DNA of 64,000 bases from Limnanthes douglasii subsp. nivea (GCA_036936605.1 JAUPFV010000005.1:233273770-233337769); one strand, 5' to 3'; counted from the first letter of the stretch, positions 32,516-45,030 are shown. Numbers and translations are program-made. The notes: generated by a model not told the origin, from the letters alone.

Positions 32516-33592
32516 TTGAAGAGTCCCAAATAGTGCTGTCCAAACTACATGATGGTGAGGGATAAGCACACTGTGGTTATAGAGCTTTAACCAGAAGAGT
32601 CTTGTTGGCCGGATACTACTGGCCCTCCATAATGAAAGATGCCAAGGAATTGGTGAAGAAGTGTGATCCATGCCAAAGATATGGTAATGAAATTCATATC
32701 CCAGCTGTCCCTTTAGAGTCAATTTCTGAGCCAATACCTTTTGCTCGTTGGGGGCTGGATCTGGTGGGACCTCTACCTATGGCGTCCGGAGGGTGCAGAA
32801 CTATTGTTTTTGCCATCGATTATTTCTCAAAGTGGATAGAAGCAGCCCCACTGGCAGGAACTACTTCAAAAGCTGTTATAAATTTATCTTATCTAATATT
32901 TGCTGCAGATTTGGGGTTCCACAAAAGATAACCACAAACAATGGGCCACAATTCGATAACAAGTATATGGAGAGTTTTTGTGCCTCTAGAGGCATTCAGC
33001 ATTGCTTCTCTTCCACTTTTCGCCCACAGGCTAATGGTCAGGTTGAAGTAGCAAACAGGACCATCATGTCCGGTCTTAAAAAGAATATAGAAGGGACTGC
33101 TAGAAAGTGGCAACCTATCTACAAGAAGTACTATAGGCCTACCAGACTACTATTGGGGCTGCTACATAGGAATCCCCATTTGCTTTGGTATATGGTATGG
33201 ATGCAATAGCTCCTATAGAGGCAACTCTTCCTTCATTTAGAGTCCACAATTTTTCCGAACAGGCTAATGAAGTGGCAATGAGAAGTCAACTCGACTTGAT
33301 AGAAGAAAAAAGAGTTAAGGCTCATCTCAGAGCCACACACTATCAGGGATTGATGAGAAGTATGTGTGCTTCTACAACCAAAAGGAGGGATTTTCAACCA
33401 GGGGATAAAGTATTGAGAAACGTATTCCTACATACTAAGGAGAAGCGGTTCAGCAAGCTAGCTCCAAATTAGGAAGGACCCTATGTGGTCATTGAAAAGC
33501 TTAAGCCTGGGAGATACAGGCTTCAAGATAAAGATGGAAGGATCTTGAATCACCCCTGGAACATTGAACACCTCCGGTTGTATCTAGAATGA
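32515..33592 (+). pseudogene. copy A integrase
   Basis: Zinc domain AHCGYRALTRRVLLAGYYWP with KKCDPCQRY; core WGLDLVGPLPMAS and FAIDYFSKWIEAAPL. After a frameshift near 32905 come KITTNNGPQFDNKYM (catalytic aspartate of the usual T-D-N-G changed to asparagine) and PQANGQVEVANR with the glutamate. The C-terminal domain (FQPGDKVLRNVF, LAPN-stop-EGPYVVIEKLKPGRYRL) ends at NIEHLRLYLE, stop 33590-33592. Confidence 0.9.
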
Positions 33593-34084
33593 AAGTTATG
33601 TAAATATTTACTCGTTTAAAGTCCATGTAAATATTAGGGGCATACTCTTTCCTACCCCGGTGGCACGTGGAAGTTTTAATGAGGTGTCCGAGCTTTTTAA
33701 TGAAATTCGATGCCTTTTTGAAAAATTTGGAGTGGTTTGATTGATAGCTTCTTTCAAACTTTTCAAGTATCACTGACAGACCGGATTGATTTGGTAGAGT
33801 GATGACCATTTAAACATTTTTCATCGGAGAATTTAAATACTCTCACCTTAAAATACTTGTAAAATAACTAAGGGCTATTTAAACAATAGTCATCAAAATT
33901 GGGTAACTATAAAACAATGCAAGAATTGTGTAAGGTAAAACTTCGCCGGCTAACACCGGGGAATAATATTAAAAGAAAAGGTTTATCCGGACAAGAGCCG
34001 GACACGGTTACAAAAATGCCTTGGCCATCCAAGGACTTTAGTCTAAAACAAGAATTAAAGGAAAATAAAAAGATAGTTAAAACT

Positions 34085-37060
34085 TTAAGGCTGGGCTTCT
34101 CTAGATGTTCCAGCCTCATCTGGTTTCTTCTTGGGGTCTTTGGGATCCTCACTAAGGCTCTCTCTAGTCCCCTCTTCTTCATCAGTGGTATCATCATAAC
34201 CACTAGAGTAGTTTTTCTTATCACCATCCACCATAGTGTGGAATGGGATATCTTCATATTCGACGTACTTCCACAATTTACCGAGCGTCCTCTTCGGGAA
34301 TGTTCGGTCGAAGAGAAAAACCATGTCAGATTTGACTTCTACATACCTTTCCTCTTGGAAATCTATCACTTTATTGGTGTATGCGTCAATCTTGTCTTGA
34401 CTGGTCTTCTCCTGCTCCTTTATCAAATCGTCTTTCTCCTAGTTAACTCTAGACACAACATCTTCGAGCGAAATTTTGTCATTGGTTAGGGTCTGGATGA
34501 CACTGTCTTTGGCCTTCACCTCCTCTTTCGAAGTGGACAGATACTTCTCCAAGCCAGAACACTTAGATTGGAGTTCTTTGTTAACCCCCTCCAAAGTGGC
34601 CAACTTGGTGGCCAAGTCATCTTTCCCCTTCTTTAACTCCTCGATATCTCTCCTTAATGTCTCAACACTCTGATTGGCGTTAAGGAGGTTGTTAGATAAA
34701 GTCTCTTTGTCTGCATTGAGTGTGTTGATAAGGGTAGATTGACTTCGCACTTGTCTCTCCAGGTTGAGCACTTGTTGAATGTTGCCCAGCAAGGAGTGAG
34801 TCACCATGTCATTCTCCCCTGAAACAGAAAAAGACTTACCATTGAAAGTAACCATGTTTTAAGAACTTGGAGGGAGAGAAGGGCCAGCAAAGTCGTCTTT
34901 CTCGAGGTCTCCAAAGTAAAGGCAAATCCCTTGAAGGCCACTAATGTCTACTCCATCAATGTTAATAACCCCTCTGGTACCCTTTCTGGGGTGAAAATCA
35001 CTTGGGATTTGCTATGCCTGTGTTGGGTCTGTTGGGTCGACCGGAGGAAGAGACTCCGGAGGCCGGAGAACTACTTCATCCCCCTTGGAGATTTCCTTCT
35101 TCTTGGCTTCCCTATCTCCACCATCTGCTCCCCGTTTTCGGTATTTTTAAGGAGTTTTTGAGGGTTTTGGAAGTCCACCTGCCTCTTTGGTACTCTCATC
35201 TTCCAGCACTTGAAGTAGAGCAGCATCGATTCCTCCTTGATTCTGTACCACCTGGTTTGTTGGGACGATCTCCTCAACACCACCTTGACCGACCTCAGCT
35301 GCATCTTGCTTCTTCTTTCCATTCTTACCCTTCATCTTACTTGGGGCTTTAGCTCTGGCATGCAAGGCCAGCTTCCCATCCTTCACCTTTTTCCTCTGCA
35401 TGATAAGACTTGGAGGAGGTGGTGTGGTCAATTCTTCCCAAGACAAGTCTCTCCGGCCGGTTGTGTTCCAGAGGTGGGACCTCACTAAATTGCCGGCAGT
35501 AAAACAATTGTGGAAGCGATTTCCCTATTTGTCAGCAGCCCAGGCGTTCAGCTTGGAACAGGTTTTCTGCCCCTCATCCAAGTAGTCGGAGAACTCATTT
35601 GGCAGCACTAGAAAAAAAAAGCATTAAAGTAAACAGACTTTTTATAAGGAAAGAAAAATAAACATGATGAAATATTTACCTGTGTTTTTCCATCTGCTGA
35701 TGAGCATGCTTGGGTTGACACTAGCTTTAATCTTCCTCCCATTTTCCCAAGCTCCACTAATCAACAAGAATTGGGTCTTCCAATTCTTCTCCGATTCGAG
35801 CAGATCATCCACCGCCTTAAAATTGTCACCCATGTTGTAATGGTAAAAAGGGATAATGTGGTTCTTACAGAGGCTGGCCACAGCAGCAAATTGCTCCATC
35901 GGAAGTGGTATTCCGGAGAGCCGAGAGGCCATAATACAAGCCATGAGGGTGTACCAAGCGTTGGGACTCAGTTGGCTTGGATAGAGCTTTATCAGATGAA
36001 AATATCTGACGATCTCTGGGTCCAATGGAAATTTGAGCCCCTAGTTGAACAATTATGTGTTGATAACTATTTTACTCAGCTTGCAGTCTATTGGCGTCTA
36101 TGGATCTAACGGTATCCTCACTTTGACAGATTCTGGGATCCCCCACTTCATCCGGATCCGACCTAATTCAGCAGTATGAATGAAGGCATAGTTAATTTTC
36201 TGCATGGCTAGCAGATACTTTACGCTCACCATGTGAAAGCAAGGTCCCACTCTTCCTTCAAGGGACTCCGGCAAGTTCGGATATTTCAAATAGAACTTCT
36301 TTTTACCCTTGCCCTTCTTGTCAGTGGCAGCTTCCCCCGTCTCCTCGGAGACGTCAGTCTCAAAAGGGGCTTCTTCAACGCTGTCCTCCATCACCTCTTC
36401 CATCACAATGGAAGGCTTATCAGTTGTCATTGGTGGATGACTGCTGGTAACTGGCTTAGTAAGTTGTTTGGATGGCTGAGCATCACTTTCTCTGAGTGTT
36501 CTGGTGTCTGGCTATGGCTCAGATTCGGAGGGTTCATTTCGAAGGCTTGTTCCAGTAGCCTCCGGACCAGATGATTTATCCTTAGGGACTTTGATGGATT
36601 CCTCAGACCCTATAACTTTATCCTTGGCCCCACACTTAGGGGGCCCTGATTTCATAGACTTAGACTGTGGAACAACAGCTTAGCCTTTTACTAAGCGGCC
36701 TCTTCGGCGAAGTGTCAGTTTTTTCGGGGATTTTTCAGCATCTGATCCCATAGCTATGAATGGAGAGGGTCTCCTTGTGCTTGTAACAAATTTTTCCCGT
36801 TCGATAGTAGGTTATTACTCTTGAATCGATGAGCCTCATACGATGGGTGAAAGACTTGGTTGAAATAACCTCCTGGGTTTGGAGCTTCTAGCAGAAAATG
36901 ATCCTCGATCAGGCTCTGAAGATGGTGTTTCAGACTTGTCGATTGGAGAAACTGGAAGACCTGCAGCAATGCGCCTTTCTCGCTCAACTCTTTGTGCTTT
37001 TTCTAACTCTGAGAGATTAAGCCACCCACCTTTTATCAGTGCGTTTATTGCTGTAAACAT
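34085..37060 (-). pseudogene. copy A antisense gene (Tat-type extra ORF)
   Basis: Encoded opposite to pol. Start MFTAINALIKGGWLNLSELE at 37060. A Ser/Pro-rich part follows, then an acidic stretch (VMEDSVEEAPFETDV), KYPNLPESLEGRVGPCFHMV, DPEIVRYFHLIKLYPSQLSP and SRLSGIPLPMEQFAAVASLC, which resembles the Pfam family 'Putative gypsy type transposon' (inference from the Y-x-L-x-Q-L-x-P-N-A-x-x-x-L pattern). A 72-bp intron (35608-35679) is followed by LPNEFSDYLDEGQKTCSK, a basic region and a coiled coil (34439-34855). It ends EAGTSREAQP at 34085. Several stops make it a pseudogene. Function unknown. Confidence 0.85.
35608..35679 (-). other. intron of copy A antisense gene
   Basis: Donor CAG|GTAAAT, acceptor pyrimidine-rich ...TTTTTTCTAG|TG. 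Removal joins KNT to VLPNEFSDYL in frame (phase 1). Copy C has an intron at exactly the same codon and phase (54028-54110). Confidence 0.85.
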
Positions 37061-37155
37061 AAACTCACACCAAAAGGATTTTGAAAAGAGAGGTGAAAGC
37101 TTTGAGATAAAGGAATGAGAGGGTAATGAAGATGGTAAAACAGTGAAAAATGAAG

Positions 37156-37164
37156 TAATTTATA
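37156..37164 (-). promoter_or_regulatory. TATA-like box of copy A antisense gene
   Basis: TATAAATTA lies about 100 bp upstream of the antisense ATG. Copy C has TATAAATTA at 52561 and copy B TATAAATAC at 46854, at comparable distances. Confidence 0.6.
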
Positions 37165-37484
37165 CTAATGAGACAAAAAGATGCCAAAAACCTAGGAGAA
37201 TACGAAAAGACAAAAGTAATGATTGAAGGTGGCGCTGATGTCATGGGTATTAAATGAAGAGGTTACTTTTTGGGATTAGTGGGAGCGCCGTTCTAGGACA
37301 AAAACGACTGGTGAGGCAAATCATAAGATGACACGTGTCCCATGATCCATGGCAAAACCTTTGAACTTCTTAGAAGTTTTCAGTCTGGATAAATCCTTCA
37401 CTAAACACTCAATCCGTCCGGAAAATGGTACAAGTGCCCAAAAAGATTTTTTTAGGTCTTGCCAAAGGCCTTCGAACAAAACCT

Positions 37485-37498
37485 AAAAAAGGGGCTAC
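37485..37498 (+). other. copy A polypurine tract
   Basis: AAAAAAGGGGCTAC precedes the 3' LTR. The same motif, on the other strand, precedes the 3' LTR of copy C (52227-52240). Confidence 0.75.
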
Positions 37499-37873
37499 TG
37501 ATGAGTCCAAAAATTTTCACCACTCACTGTAGAAACCGGACAGGGGGAATTATGACAAAATCCACCGACTAAACCATCCGAACTGGACAAAAGTACTAAA
37601 AACTAATCACCTTTTGACTAAGCTAGTTGCTAATCTGCTTAATAAACTAATGTGTTTTTGAACTTTACTCGGTTTCATATGTTTGACCCGAAGGCCCATG
37701 TGGCCCATAGTTAAGGGTATAAATACCCAACCCCTTTCATTAATGAGGGTAATGAATATTTAATACAATCAGGAAGCTCAAATCTCTCACTACAAAACAC
37801 TGAAACATAAATACCTTTGAAACACCACAAAACACCTGACCAAATTACCCTCAATCAAAAATAATCCACACCA
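37499..37873 (+). repeat. copy A 3' LTR
   Basis: 375 bp, from TGATGAGTCC to ACACCA, followed at once by the TACAT duplicate. Its polypurine tract is at 37485-37498. Confidence 0.9.
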
Positions 37874-37878
37874 TACAT

Positions 37879-38150
37879 AATTTGTTTTTGTTGTTAGAGA
37901 AGATGTATCCAGTCTTTGATTATTATTTAACTGTATCTAAGGGAAATCTTGTTTATTTCTTAGATTTAAATGTCTTGTTTCCATTTGATGCATGATTTGT
38001 ACTGATGATGCATATAAGACAAGGAGTCATAGAATGGCTGGATTTGTGAACCAGAGAACCAGAGACTGTGAAACGAAAATTAAAAAAAAACAAATACTAA
38101 CAAGTGAGAGAAGGATTGAACAATTGAATAAGAGAAAAGACGAAAGAAGC
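37879..38150. other. flank of copy A, no gene recognised
   Basis: AT-rich. Before copy A inserted it was continuous with the ORF1 end of LINE 1. It may be the 5' UTR of either LINE 1 (minus) or LINE 2 (plus). Confidence 0.4.
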
Positions 38151-38185
38151 ATCATCAACTAATTGCAATATGTATTCCTTAGACT

Positions 38186-39060
38186 TTGAAAAAAATATTT
38201 ATTGGAGAGAAATATAACAAATTAAGACAGGTAAATCTAATAGTCCAAAGATTTAAATATCCATATAGTTTAAACATAATCACTAATATTGCCTCTGCTA
38301 TTGGTGTACCTTACAATATTCTTGTCCTAGACAAGAACATAACCTATACTAAGCAATGCTACGCTCTAATCAAAATGGGTGTGTCTTGTAAAATTCAACA
38401 CAAAATTTGGATTGGATTTGGGAGTAACCAAGGTTGTAGGTAATCTGTTGGTTACAAAGATCTTCCGAAATATTGTGATTCTTGCTTCCATCTAAGAAAT
38501 TTGTAAGAAAGATCAAAATAAACATTTTAGAATGGAAAAGGCTCAAAAAACCAAAAAAGATTCTCAGTCTAACACAATAAGAAGAGGCACAAAAAAGAGC
38601 AATGACAAGTTTACCACGAATGTAGAAACAACAAACAAAGATGTTCATCCTAAGATCAAATATATAGTAATTAATCGTGCACAAAGAAGGAAAAAATTAA
38701 TCAACAATAATCAGAATGAAGACAATCTTAGACGTGTTAAAGATAATTCAACAAGAAACAGCTCGCAAGAAACCAAAAATCAAGAAATAAAATCTCTTGA
38801 AGAACAGGCTGATTGAAGCCATTCAGACTTGAGAACAAGGTTATAATCACAACTACTCTTTAGATTACAAAAATTTCATTTCTGGTAATGTGACTGTTGA
38901 CCATAAAAATATTGGAAGCATTCCTAATTCCTTTACTCATAAAACCAAAGGCACTTCTAATGGATTTCACAAAATTCTTAGCAAGAAAATAAAGAAAGCC
39001 AAAACAATGAAGAAACCAAATAGTATTGTCATCAAACCTCTGAAATACAGCGACGAACAA
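38186..39060 (+). pseudogene. LINE 2 ORF1, C-terminal part
   Basis: RFKYPYSLNIITNIASAIGV and KQCYALIKMGVSCK correspond to the end of the DUF4283-like domain. In another frame LPKYCDSCFHLRNL marks the zinc knuckle. After this a lysine/asparagine-rich tail (38532-38816 and 38890-39081) is open in pieces. Confidence 0.65.
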
Positions 39061-39080
39061 ACCCCATCTACCCTTTTCTG

Positions 39081-39880
39081 ATGATGATAAGGATGATTAG
39101 TCGGAATATTTGTGGTGTCAACAAAATTTCTACAAATAGAAGACTTAAATCCGTTATTATCAAAGAGAAAATGAAATTACTTGTTATTCAAAACCCTTTG
39201 TTTAGTACTGAGAAGATGGAGAGAATTGATACCAAGCTAGATTTCACTAACTATACTGTTAATAATTCAAATAAATTATGGTTTCTATGGAGCAATGAGT
39301 TCTCTGTGAAAATCCTTACTAATAACACGCAGTGTTTACATCTTGAAATCTCTTATATTGGTTTAGATAAAGGTTTTTTACTGACCATTTTTGATGCAAA
39401 GTGTCATAGACAGAATAAAAGAGATCTATGGAATCAGCTCAGAAGCTTCGCTACTACTAACAAATAATGTCTTACTATTGGTGATTTCAACGTTATTACT
39501 ACTTTTAAAGAGAAACTCGGATGCACTACTTATTGCCACAATAACATTGATGACTTTAACGACGTGATAAGGGATTTTTATTTAGAGGACAGTAATTTTA
39601 CTAGTTCTAAGTTTACTTGGAACAGAAATTATAAGTGGAAAAGGTTATACAAAGCCCTCTATAACTCTGCCTGGTACAACATTTTCAAGGAGACCCAGGT
39701 TCTTCACATGGCCAGAACCTGTTCTGACAATGCCCCTCTTTATGTTACTATATCTACCAATATCTTTAATAACAATAAAAACTTTAAGTTTTTAAATATG
39801 TGAACTCTTGATGACAACTTTCTTAGATTTGTTGAACATAATTGGCAACAAAGGATGGATGGGTACCCTTTTTCATACTT
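39081..39880 (+). pseudogene. LINE 2 endonuclease
   Basis: SRNICGVNKISTNRRLKSVI, LWFLWSNEFSVKIL, LTIGDFNVITTFKEKLG, SKFTWNRNYKWKRLYKALYN and HMARTCSDNAPLYVTI give the endonuclease blocks in order. The terminal S-D-H-A-P has become S-D-N-A-P, which removes the catalytic histidine. A TAA at 39465 splits the frame. Confidence 0.85.
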
Positions 39881-40413
39881 TAGTACAAACTGAGAAGATT
39901 TAAAGAGGGTCTTATGGATTAGAACAAAACAAAATTTGGTAATGTTTTTAATAAAGTGCAGGTGACTCGGGATGAGGTTAGGAAATTGGAAATAAAACTA
40001 TCTATATCTAACAACTCTAATACTAAGGCTGCTATGGCGAAAGCTAATGGTCTTTACCTTCAAGCGTTGAGAATGGAGGAGAATTACTGGTAGTAGAAAT
40101 ATTATTCTAACTGGTTAAGAGATGGAGATAGAAATACGAAATCTTAGCACATCTACATATCCAAAAAAAGAAGGAAAAATACTATTAAAAGTATCAAATA
40201 TGGTGACAAGTATCCCCTCGATTCACATGTTATTGGAAAATCGTCTAAAACCTATTTCAAAAATATTCTAACCAAGCAGCCTTATATCAACATTGAAGAC
40301 GAAAATAATAAAATGCAAGATAATCAGCAAAATAAATCCCTCAAGTGCAGTTGAAGTTGAAGGTTTCAACACTTATTTCTTCAAAACCTTCTGGAAAATA
40401 ATCATAAAATGAT

Positions 40414-41190
40414 TTGTGTCAAGCCATGGATGCTTTCTTGAAGGGCCAAAATCTTTCTAAAGGTATCATGGATACAAGTATATGGCTTATACTTAAATTT
40501 ACAAATCCTACTCGGTGGACCAATTTTAGACCTATTGGTTTGTGTACTTGGTTAATAGGATTATGTCAAAGATCATTAACAATAGGCTCTATAATATTTG
40601 CCTAATATCATATCTAAATCCCATTAAGCCTCTATCAAAGATAAATATATACACGAATATATATTAATTTGCAAGGAATTAGTTTATGATCTTAATAGAA
40701 AGCCGAAATCGGGGAATATTATGATTCAACTAGATATGCCTAACGTTTTCGATAAAATTTATCATTATTTTATAGCTAAAGTCCTATTATCTTTTGGTCT
40801 TTCTCGGGATTTTGTTAATCTTACAGATGAGTTAATCAGATTTGTTCATATTTACATGTTAATCAATCAGAATGTTATTGGATACTTCAATACTAAAAGA
40901 GGGCTGAGGTAAGGAGATCCATTGCCTCTTAGCCTATTTATCATTGGAGAATAAGTTTTAATTAGGGGATTATACAACTTATTCACTTCTAACAAATCCA
41001 TGAAATATGCTTCTAGAACTAATATCATAATACCCTGTTTAGCTTTCACCGATGATATTCTCATCTTCACTAATAGTTTTCATGATTATATTGACAAATT
41101 AAGAAGATTTATACAAAGATATCAAGATGTATCGGGTCAAGCAATCAACAAAGAGAAAACTAAAATAATTGTCTCTAACAGATGTTAACA
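40414..41190 (+). pseudogene. LINE 2 reverse transcriptase
   Basis: WTNFRPIGLCTWL (F-R-P-I block), MIQLDMPNVFDKIYHYFIAK (D-x-x-x-x-F-D), NVIGYFNTKRGLR-stop-GDPLPL and IPCLAFTDDILIFTNS (catalytic F-T-D-D box). DVSGQAINKEKTKI closes the palm. There are stops after GLR and further on. Confidence 0.88.
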
Positions 41191-42056
41191 AAGAAGACTC
41201 ACTACTCTGGTTGGTCAAACTAGTTTTACTGTTGATCATCTACCTAAATATTATATGGGCATTAACTTAGCAATAACAAAGCTGGAAATTACAGATTTAT
41301 CCTAGACAAGATCAATACCAAGATTAATGACTCGAAAAGCAATCATCTCTCATACGGGGCAAGCTAACTCGTATTACCTTTGTTTTTATGACTATACTTA
41401 TTTACTGGATTGATATATTCCTAATAGTATTATTAACAGACTTGAAAAGAGTTTCAATAAATTTATATGGCGATACAATTCAATTTATCACATGATACAC
41501 TAGTTTAAGTGGTCTTTATTATGTAGACCTTTTAAGGAAGGAGGACTGAATATCAGAAAACTCTCTGATATTCAGAACACTTTCTCTCAAAAACTATGGT
41601 TCACCTTCAGAGAAAACAAAAGTATATGGGCTTTAAATCATGCATAATATATATATAGCAAATATATTCACTCTCATAAGTCTTACAATAATAACATTGG
41701 TTCTTTAACTTGGAAAAGATTAGCAGGAACGAAAATCTCTTGTTGATTCTACAATTTGGAAACACTTCGCGGATGTGTTTAAAGTTAACATGGAGAGATT
41801 CATGACAATTACTCATGTTACTAGAAATTGAGTCTAGTTTTCTCATAAGAAAGTTCATATTACTCATCATATTCCTCCTATCATTTGCTAGGTAATTTGG
41901 CAAAATCACAACAGAGGCGAATTTAAAAGAAATCCCTACTCTTCATGTTCTCCTATTAATCATATTAAATATATAATTAATGGTCTACATAATTCTAATC
42001 TTTTTACAATTAAACTCTGGTATAATATTACTAGTGTTGGGCTAGAATTAGGTTGG

Positions 42057-42594
42057 TTATCTATTATTGACAGGAGGAGTAAGCCTATCTATCTTAAATG
42101 GAACAAACCTATCGCTAGCAGACTCAAGATGAACTCTGACGGTTCTTGTCTCAACAACGGTGAATCCAGGGGTGCAGTTATAATCAGAAATAACATGGGC
42201 AAAATCATTCACGGATCCAATAATATGGTAAATTCTCCCCTCTTCTAGTTGATCAAGAGCCTTGATGGACGGGTTACTTATCTGCAAAAACTACAATTTG
42301 ATTAATGTAGACATTGAGACTGACTCATTAACCCTTATTAACTTACTTGCTAACGGAAAACTTCTATGGCACCTTAATCCTCTGCTCACAGTTTTCAGAA
42401 ACTTAATTTCATCATCCATTACCATTAATCACGTCTTCAGAGTCCAAAATCAAGAAAACGATTGGCTTACTAAATCGAATCTCAAATGTAAGATGAAATT
42501 AATTTTTAACCATATCCAAGCTCCTAATAATCTATTATCCATTACACTTTTTGAGAGTATGGAGCTTGTATACATTAATTTTAGTATTGATTGA
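42057..42594 (+). pseudogene. LINE 2 RNase H
   Basis: KWNKPIASRLKMNSDGSCLN with ESRGAVIIRNNMGKI is the N-terminal half. After a frame break LINVDIETDSLTLINLLANG and ITINHVFRVQNQENDWLTK give the second half (E-T-D-S and H-x-x-R-x-x-N-x-x-x-D-x-L blocks). It ends MELVYINFSID at 42594. Confidence 0.8.
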
Positions 42595-42599
42595 GTAGT

Positions 42600-43680
42600 T
42601 TGATTATTGAGTTATGTTTAACCTTCTTAAAAGTCTAACTAGTTAGCAGAATTTTACCTGACTAGCAACAAGGTTAGCAGATTTTTCTTTGTTAAGATGC
42701 AGTTTTAGAGAATTACCTAGGTTATCGCCTGATCTCGATATCGGATTTTCAAAATCAGAGATTCTTTGAAGCTTCAATATGGATTTGGGTCTAGTTATGA
42801 TTCAAAATGAAGATGGATTCGTGAAGAAGAATATTTGAAAGCTCCGAGAAGAAGAATTTTGTATTAATCACAACTTTCTAATTTCCAATTAGAACCATAT
42901 TGTTGTTTTGCGTCTAAATCGGAGTCTAACTTTGGAAACCTAATTTGACGCTAGTTGTATTTCCTTCTTTATTCATTAAAGAAATTTAATTTTGATTAAA
43001 AAACTAAAACTAAAATATTAAAGCATCGAAGAATGTGGAAACAATATTTTTCGTTTTCTGTAGCTGTTTTTTCATTAAAAAACAATGAATAAATATATGA
43101 AACCTATTAAAAATAAATTGAAAGGCATAAATAAAAAAATTGAAATGTGAAAATATATGTATTAAAATTGAAGTATGAAAAGTACGAATATAAAATCATC
43201 CCACTGTATAAGACAAAATATATATTCAAAAACATTTTTATAATTGGTTTAAACTATGTATGTACTATAGTTTTTTTTATGTTGTTTTATTTTATTTTAT
43301 TTTAAATAAAATATTTAATTAGGTAAATCTATTGTTTATACATGTGAACTAGATAATCTCTCGGATGATTGAAATTTTATTAAAGATAGTTGTCCGGAGG
43401 TTATTGGTAGACCCAAACAAAATTGACGAGAATATATAAAATACACTCGACCCACATAGTAATACGTTATGGAAAAAAAAGTTGATTAGAGTATAAATGT
43501 AAAAAGAAAAAATCGAAAATGTATAAAAAGAAAAAATGACCCAAAAATTATCCGTTAAAAGTAAAAAAAAAATATTGAGTTTTCCTCCCACAAAACATGA
43601 TAAACGACCACACCAGAGTATGAACACCAAATATGGTTGTATCTACAGAGATACCAATTCAAATATGCTATATACTAGGA
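42600..43680. other. AT-rich spacer, no gene recognised
   Basis: Contains the presumed 3' end of LINE 2 and strongly A/T-biased sequence with A-runs (43130-43240, 43500-43580). Nothing recognised on either strand. Confidence 0.5.
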
Positions 43681-43689
43681 GGGCTAATC

Positions 43690-45030
43690 CATACCATTGA
43701 TGATGAATCGAACTTGGAGCTGGCAGCAATCCAGATACCTAATTATAATCACACTCAAAGAGGATATGGTTGACTGATTCATCATCGAAATTACATAACA
43801 TACAATTAAGAGGGTAGTGTATACTATAACTAATTAGGTTGTCTCCGGTAGATAACTTACATAGGATCACCGGCCAGAACATAAAAGAATGATGGGGCAT
43901 ATTTATGTTAGCTAGAACATAAAAGAATGATGTGGCATATTTATGTTAGACTAACCCTGCCCACCTAACAATGGGGGGTGAGTGGATGGAATACATTGTT
44001 GGTATATATTTAGTAGTGATTTTATATTCACAATTTTGTTGTCCAACAATACACATTAATATAGTTTATACTATGGGAGAAAGAGAGAATAAGATGGTTG
44101 ATCTTATGGAGGTTACGAGGTTTCTAGCACTAACAAACCTTAATTGTGGCAACCAATTCTAGAGACCATCTCGAATGATATTGGAAACATTGGGATTGCT
44201 ACCCAGTATATAATCATAAATAATACTTTTCATATTATGGTTTACCAAAGAGGTAGAGAAAAGCTATGGATCATACAAAAACACCATGTACAATAACCTA
44301 ATAAGAGCTCTAAGACTTAAATTTTTCTCCAAGTTTAGGAGAGTGAAAATTCAATTTTAAAGACGATAAGTTAGTGTTTTTAATCTTTTTAGAATCAATT
44401 CAGTTACACCAGATTGAGTTATCGTTTTTAGTAAATATAGACCATGAATGTTTGAGAATGGCCACCTGATTCCAATATTTTAGGTCTAGAATCTCAAGAT
44501 CACCCTGAGACAAAGTTAAAGTAACCGTAGACCAGGGTCACCGTTACTTGTTTTAACAATATATGATGGGGTGGCTATAAATTAAAAAATTCAGTTGATC
44601 ATCTGCTCTTGAAAATTTATGACCACCAATATGTCGAGAATACGATGCCACCAAACGTTTTTGAAAGCTTTAGTCAGGTCAATTTTAAGAGAGACCATCG
44701 GGCGTTTATAAATAGTTTGATAAGCTCTTAGGCGCTCTTAAGGAAAATATATTTTATGTAATGTTACATCCAACCATAAATCCGATTGAGATTTTCCAAT
44801 CAAATAAGGAAAAAGTATTTGATTTTATCCTCCAACATCTTCGAAATGATCTTATAAACCGCATTGCAACATGCAATTGTCCTACAATCCTTGGTGATCG
44901 ATGGGGAATCCTTCTTAGGGATTATTAATATGGTGGTCGAATTCTATGTTGACATAATAAGACACGTATTAAAGAATATTGAGATCCAAAAACAAATAAA
45001 TTTGTCGATAATGCTCTAGGGAATGCTTAA
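43690..45030 (-). mobile_element. LINE 3 relic (RT and zf-RVT)
   Basis: Minus strand: TILIIPKKDSPSITKDCRTI with CCNAVYKIISKMLEDKIK (44750-44950), MVSLKIDLTKAFKNVWWHRI (44640-44710) and, at 43720-43860, KLSTGDNLISYSIHYPLNCM with NFDDESVNHILFECDYN, the zf-RVT domain with its C-x2-C and H-x-F-x-x-C. No long frame survives; it is older than LINE 1 and 2. Confidence 0.75.
43876..43951 (+). repeat. two-copy tandem repeat, period 38 bp
   Basis: AGAACATAAAAGAATGATG followed by GGCATATTTATGTTAG occurs twice in direct succession with single-base differences, within the LINE 3 relic, so it arose after that insertion. Confidence 0.85.

Larger units (their letters stand above)
26863..37873 (+). mobile_element. 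Tat-lineage Ty3/gypsy element, copy A
   Basis: 3' LTR at 37499-37873; truncated 5' LTR at 26863-27212; TSD TACAT at 26858-26862 and 37874-37878. Plus-strand gag, protease, RT, RNase H, archaeal-type second RNase H and integrase reach 33592. A long antisense gene fills 34085-37060. The dual RNase H and the extra ORF between integrase and LTR place it in the Tat group. It carries a 1.3-kb chimeric insertion (about 28950-30270) and many stops. The same family occurs as copies B and C. Confidence 0.92.
38150..42600 (+). mobile_element. LINE 2 (L1-type non-LTR retrotransposon)
   Basis: Plus-strand order: ORF1 (38186-39070), endonuclease (39081-39880), RT (about 40460-41190), RNase H (42090-42594). 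Same general family as LINE 1 but clearly diverged in amino-acid sequence and in opposite orientation. ORF1 lacks its N-terminal half, so the element is 5'-truncated, as usual for LINEs. All ORFs are broken. No clear poly(A) tail or TSD was found. Confidence 0.85.

Noticed and set aside
43349..43630. 93-codon minus ORF looking like a membrane protein
   Set aside because: The Phe/Ile/Tyr-rich appearance results from A/T homopolymers in this spacer; no start context or homologue recognised.
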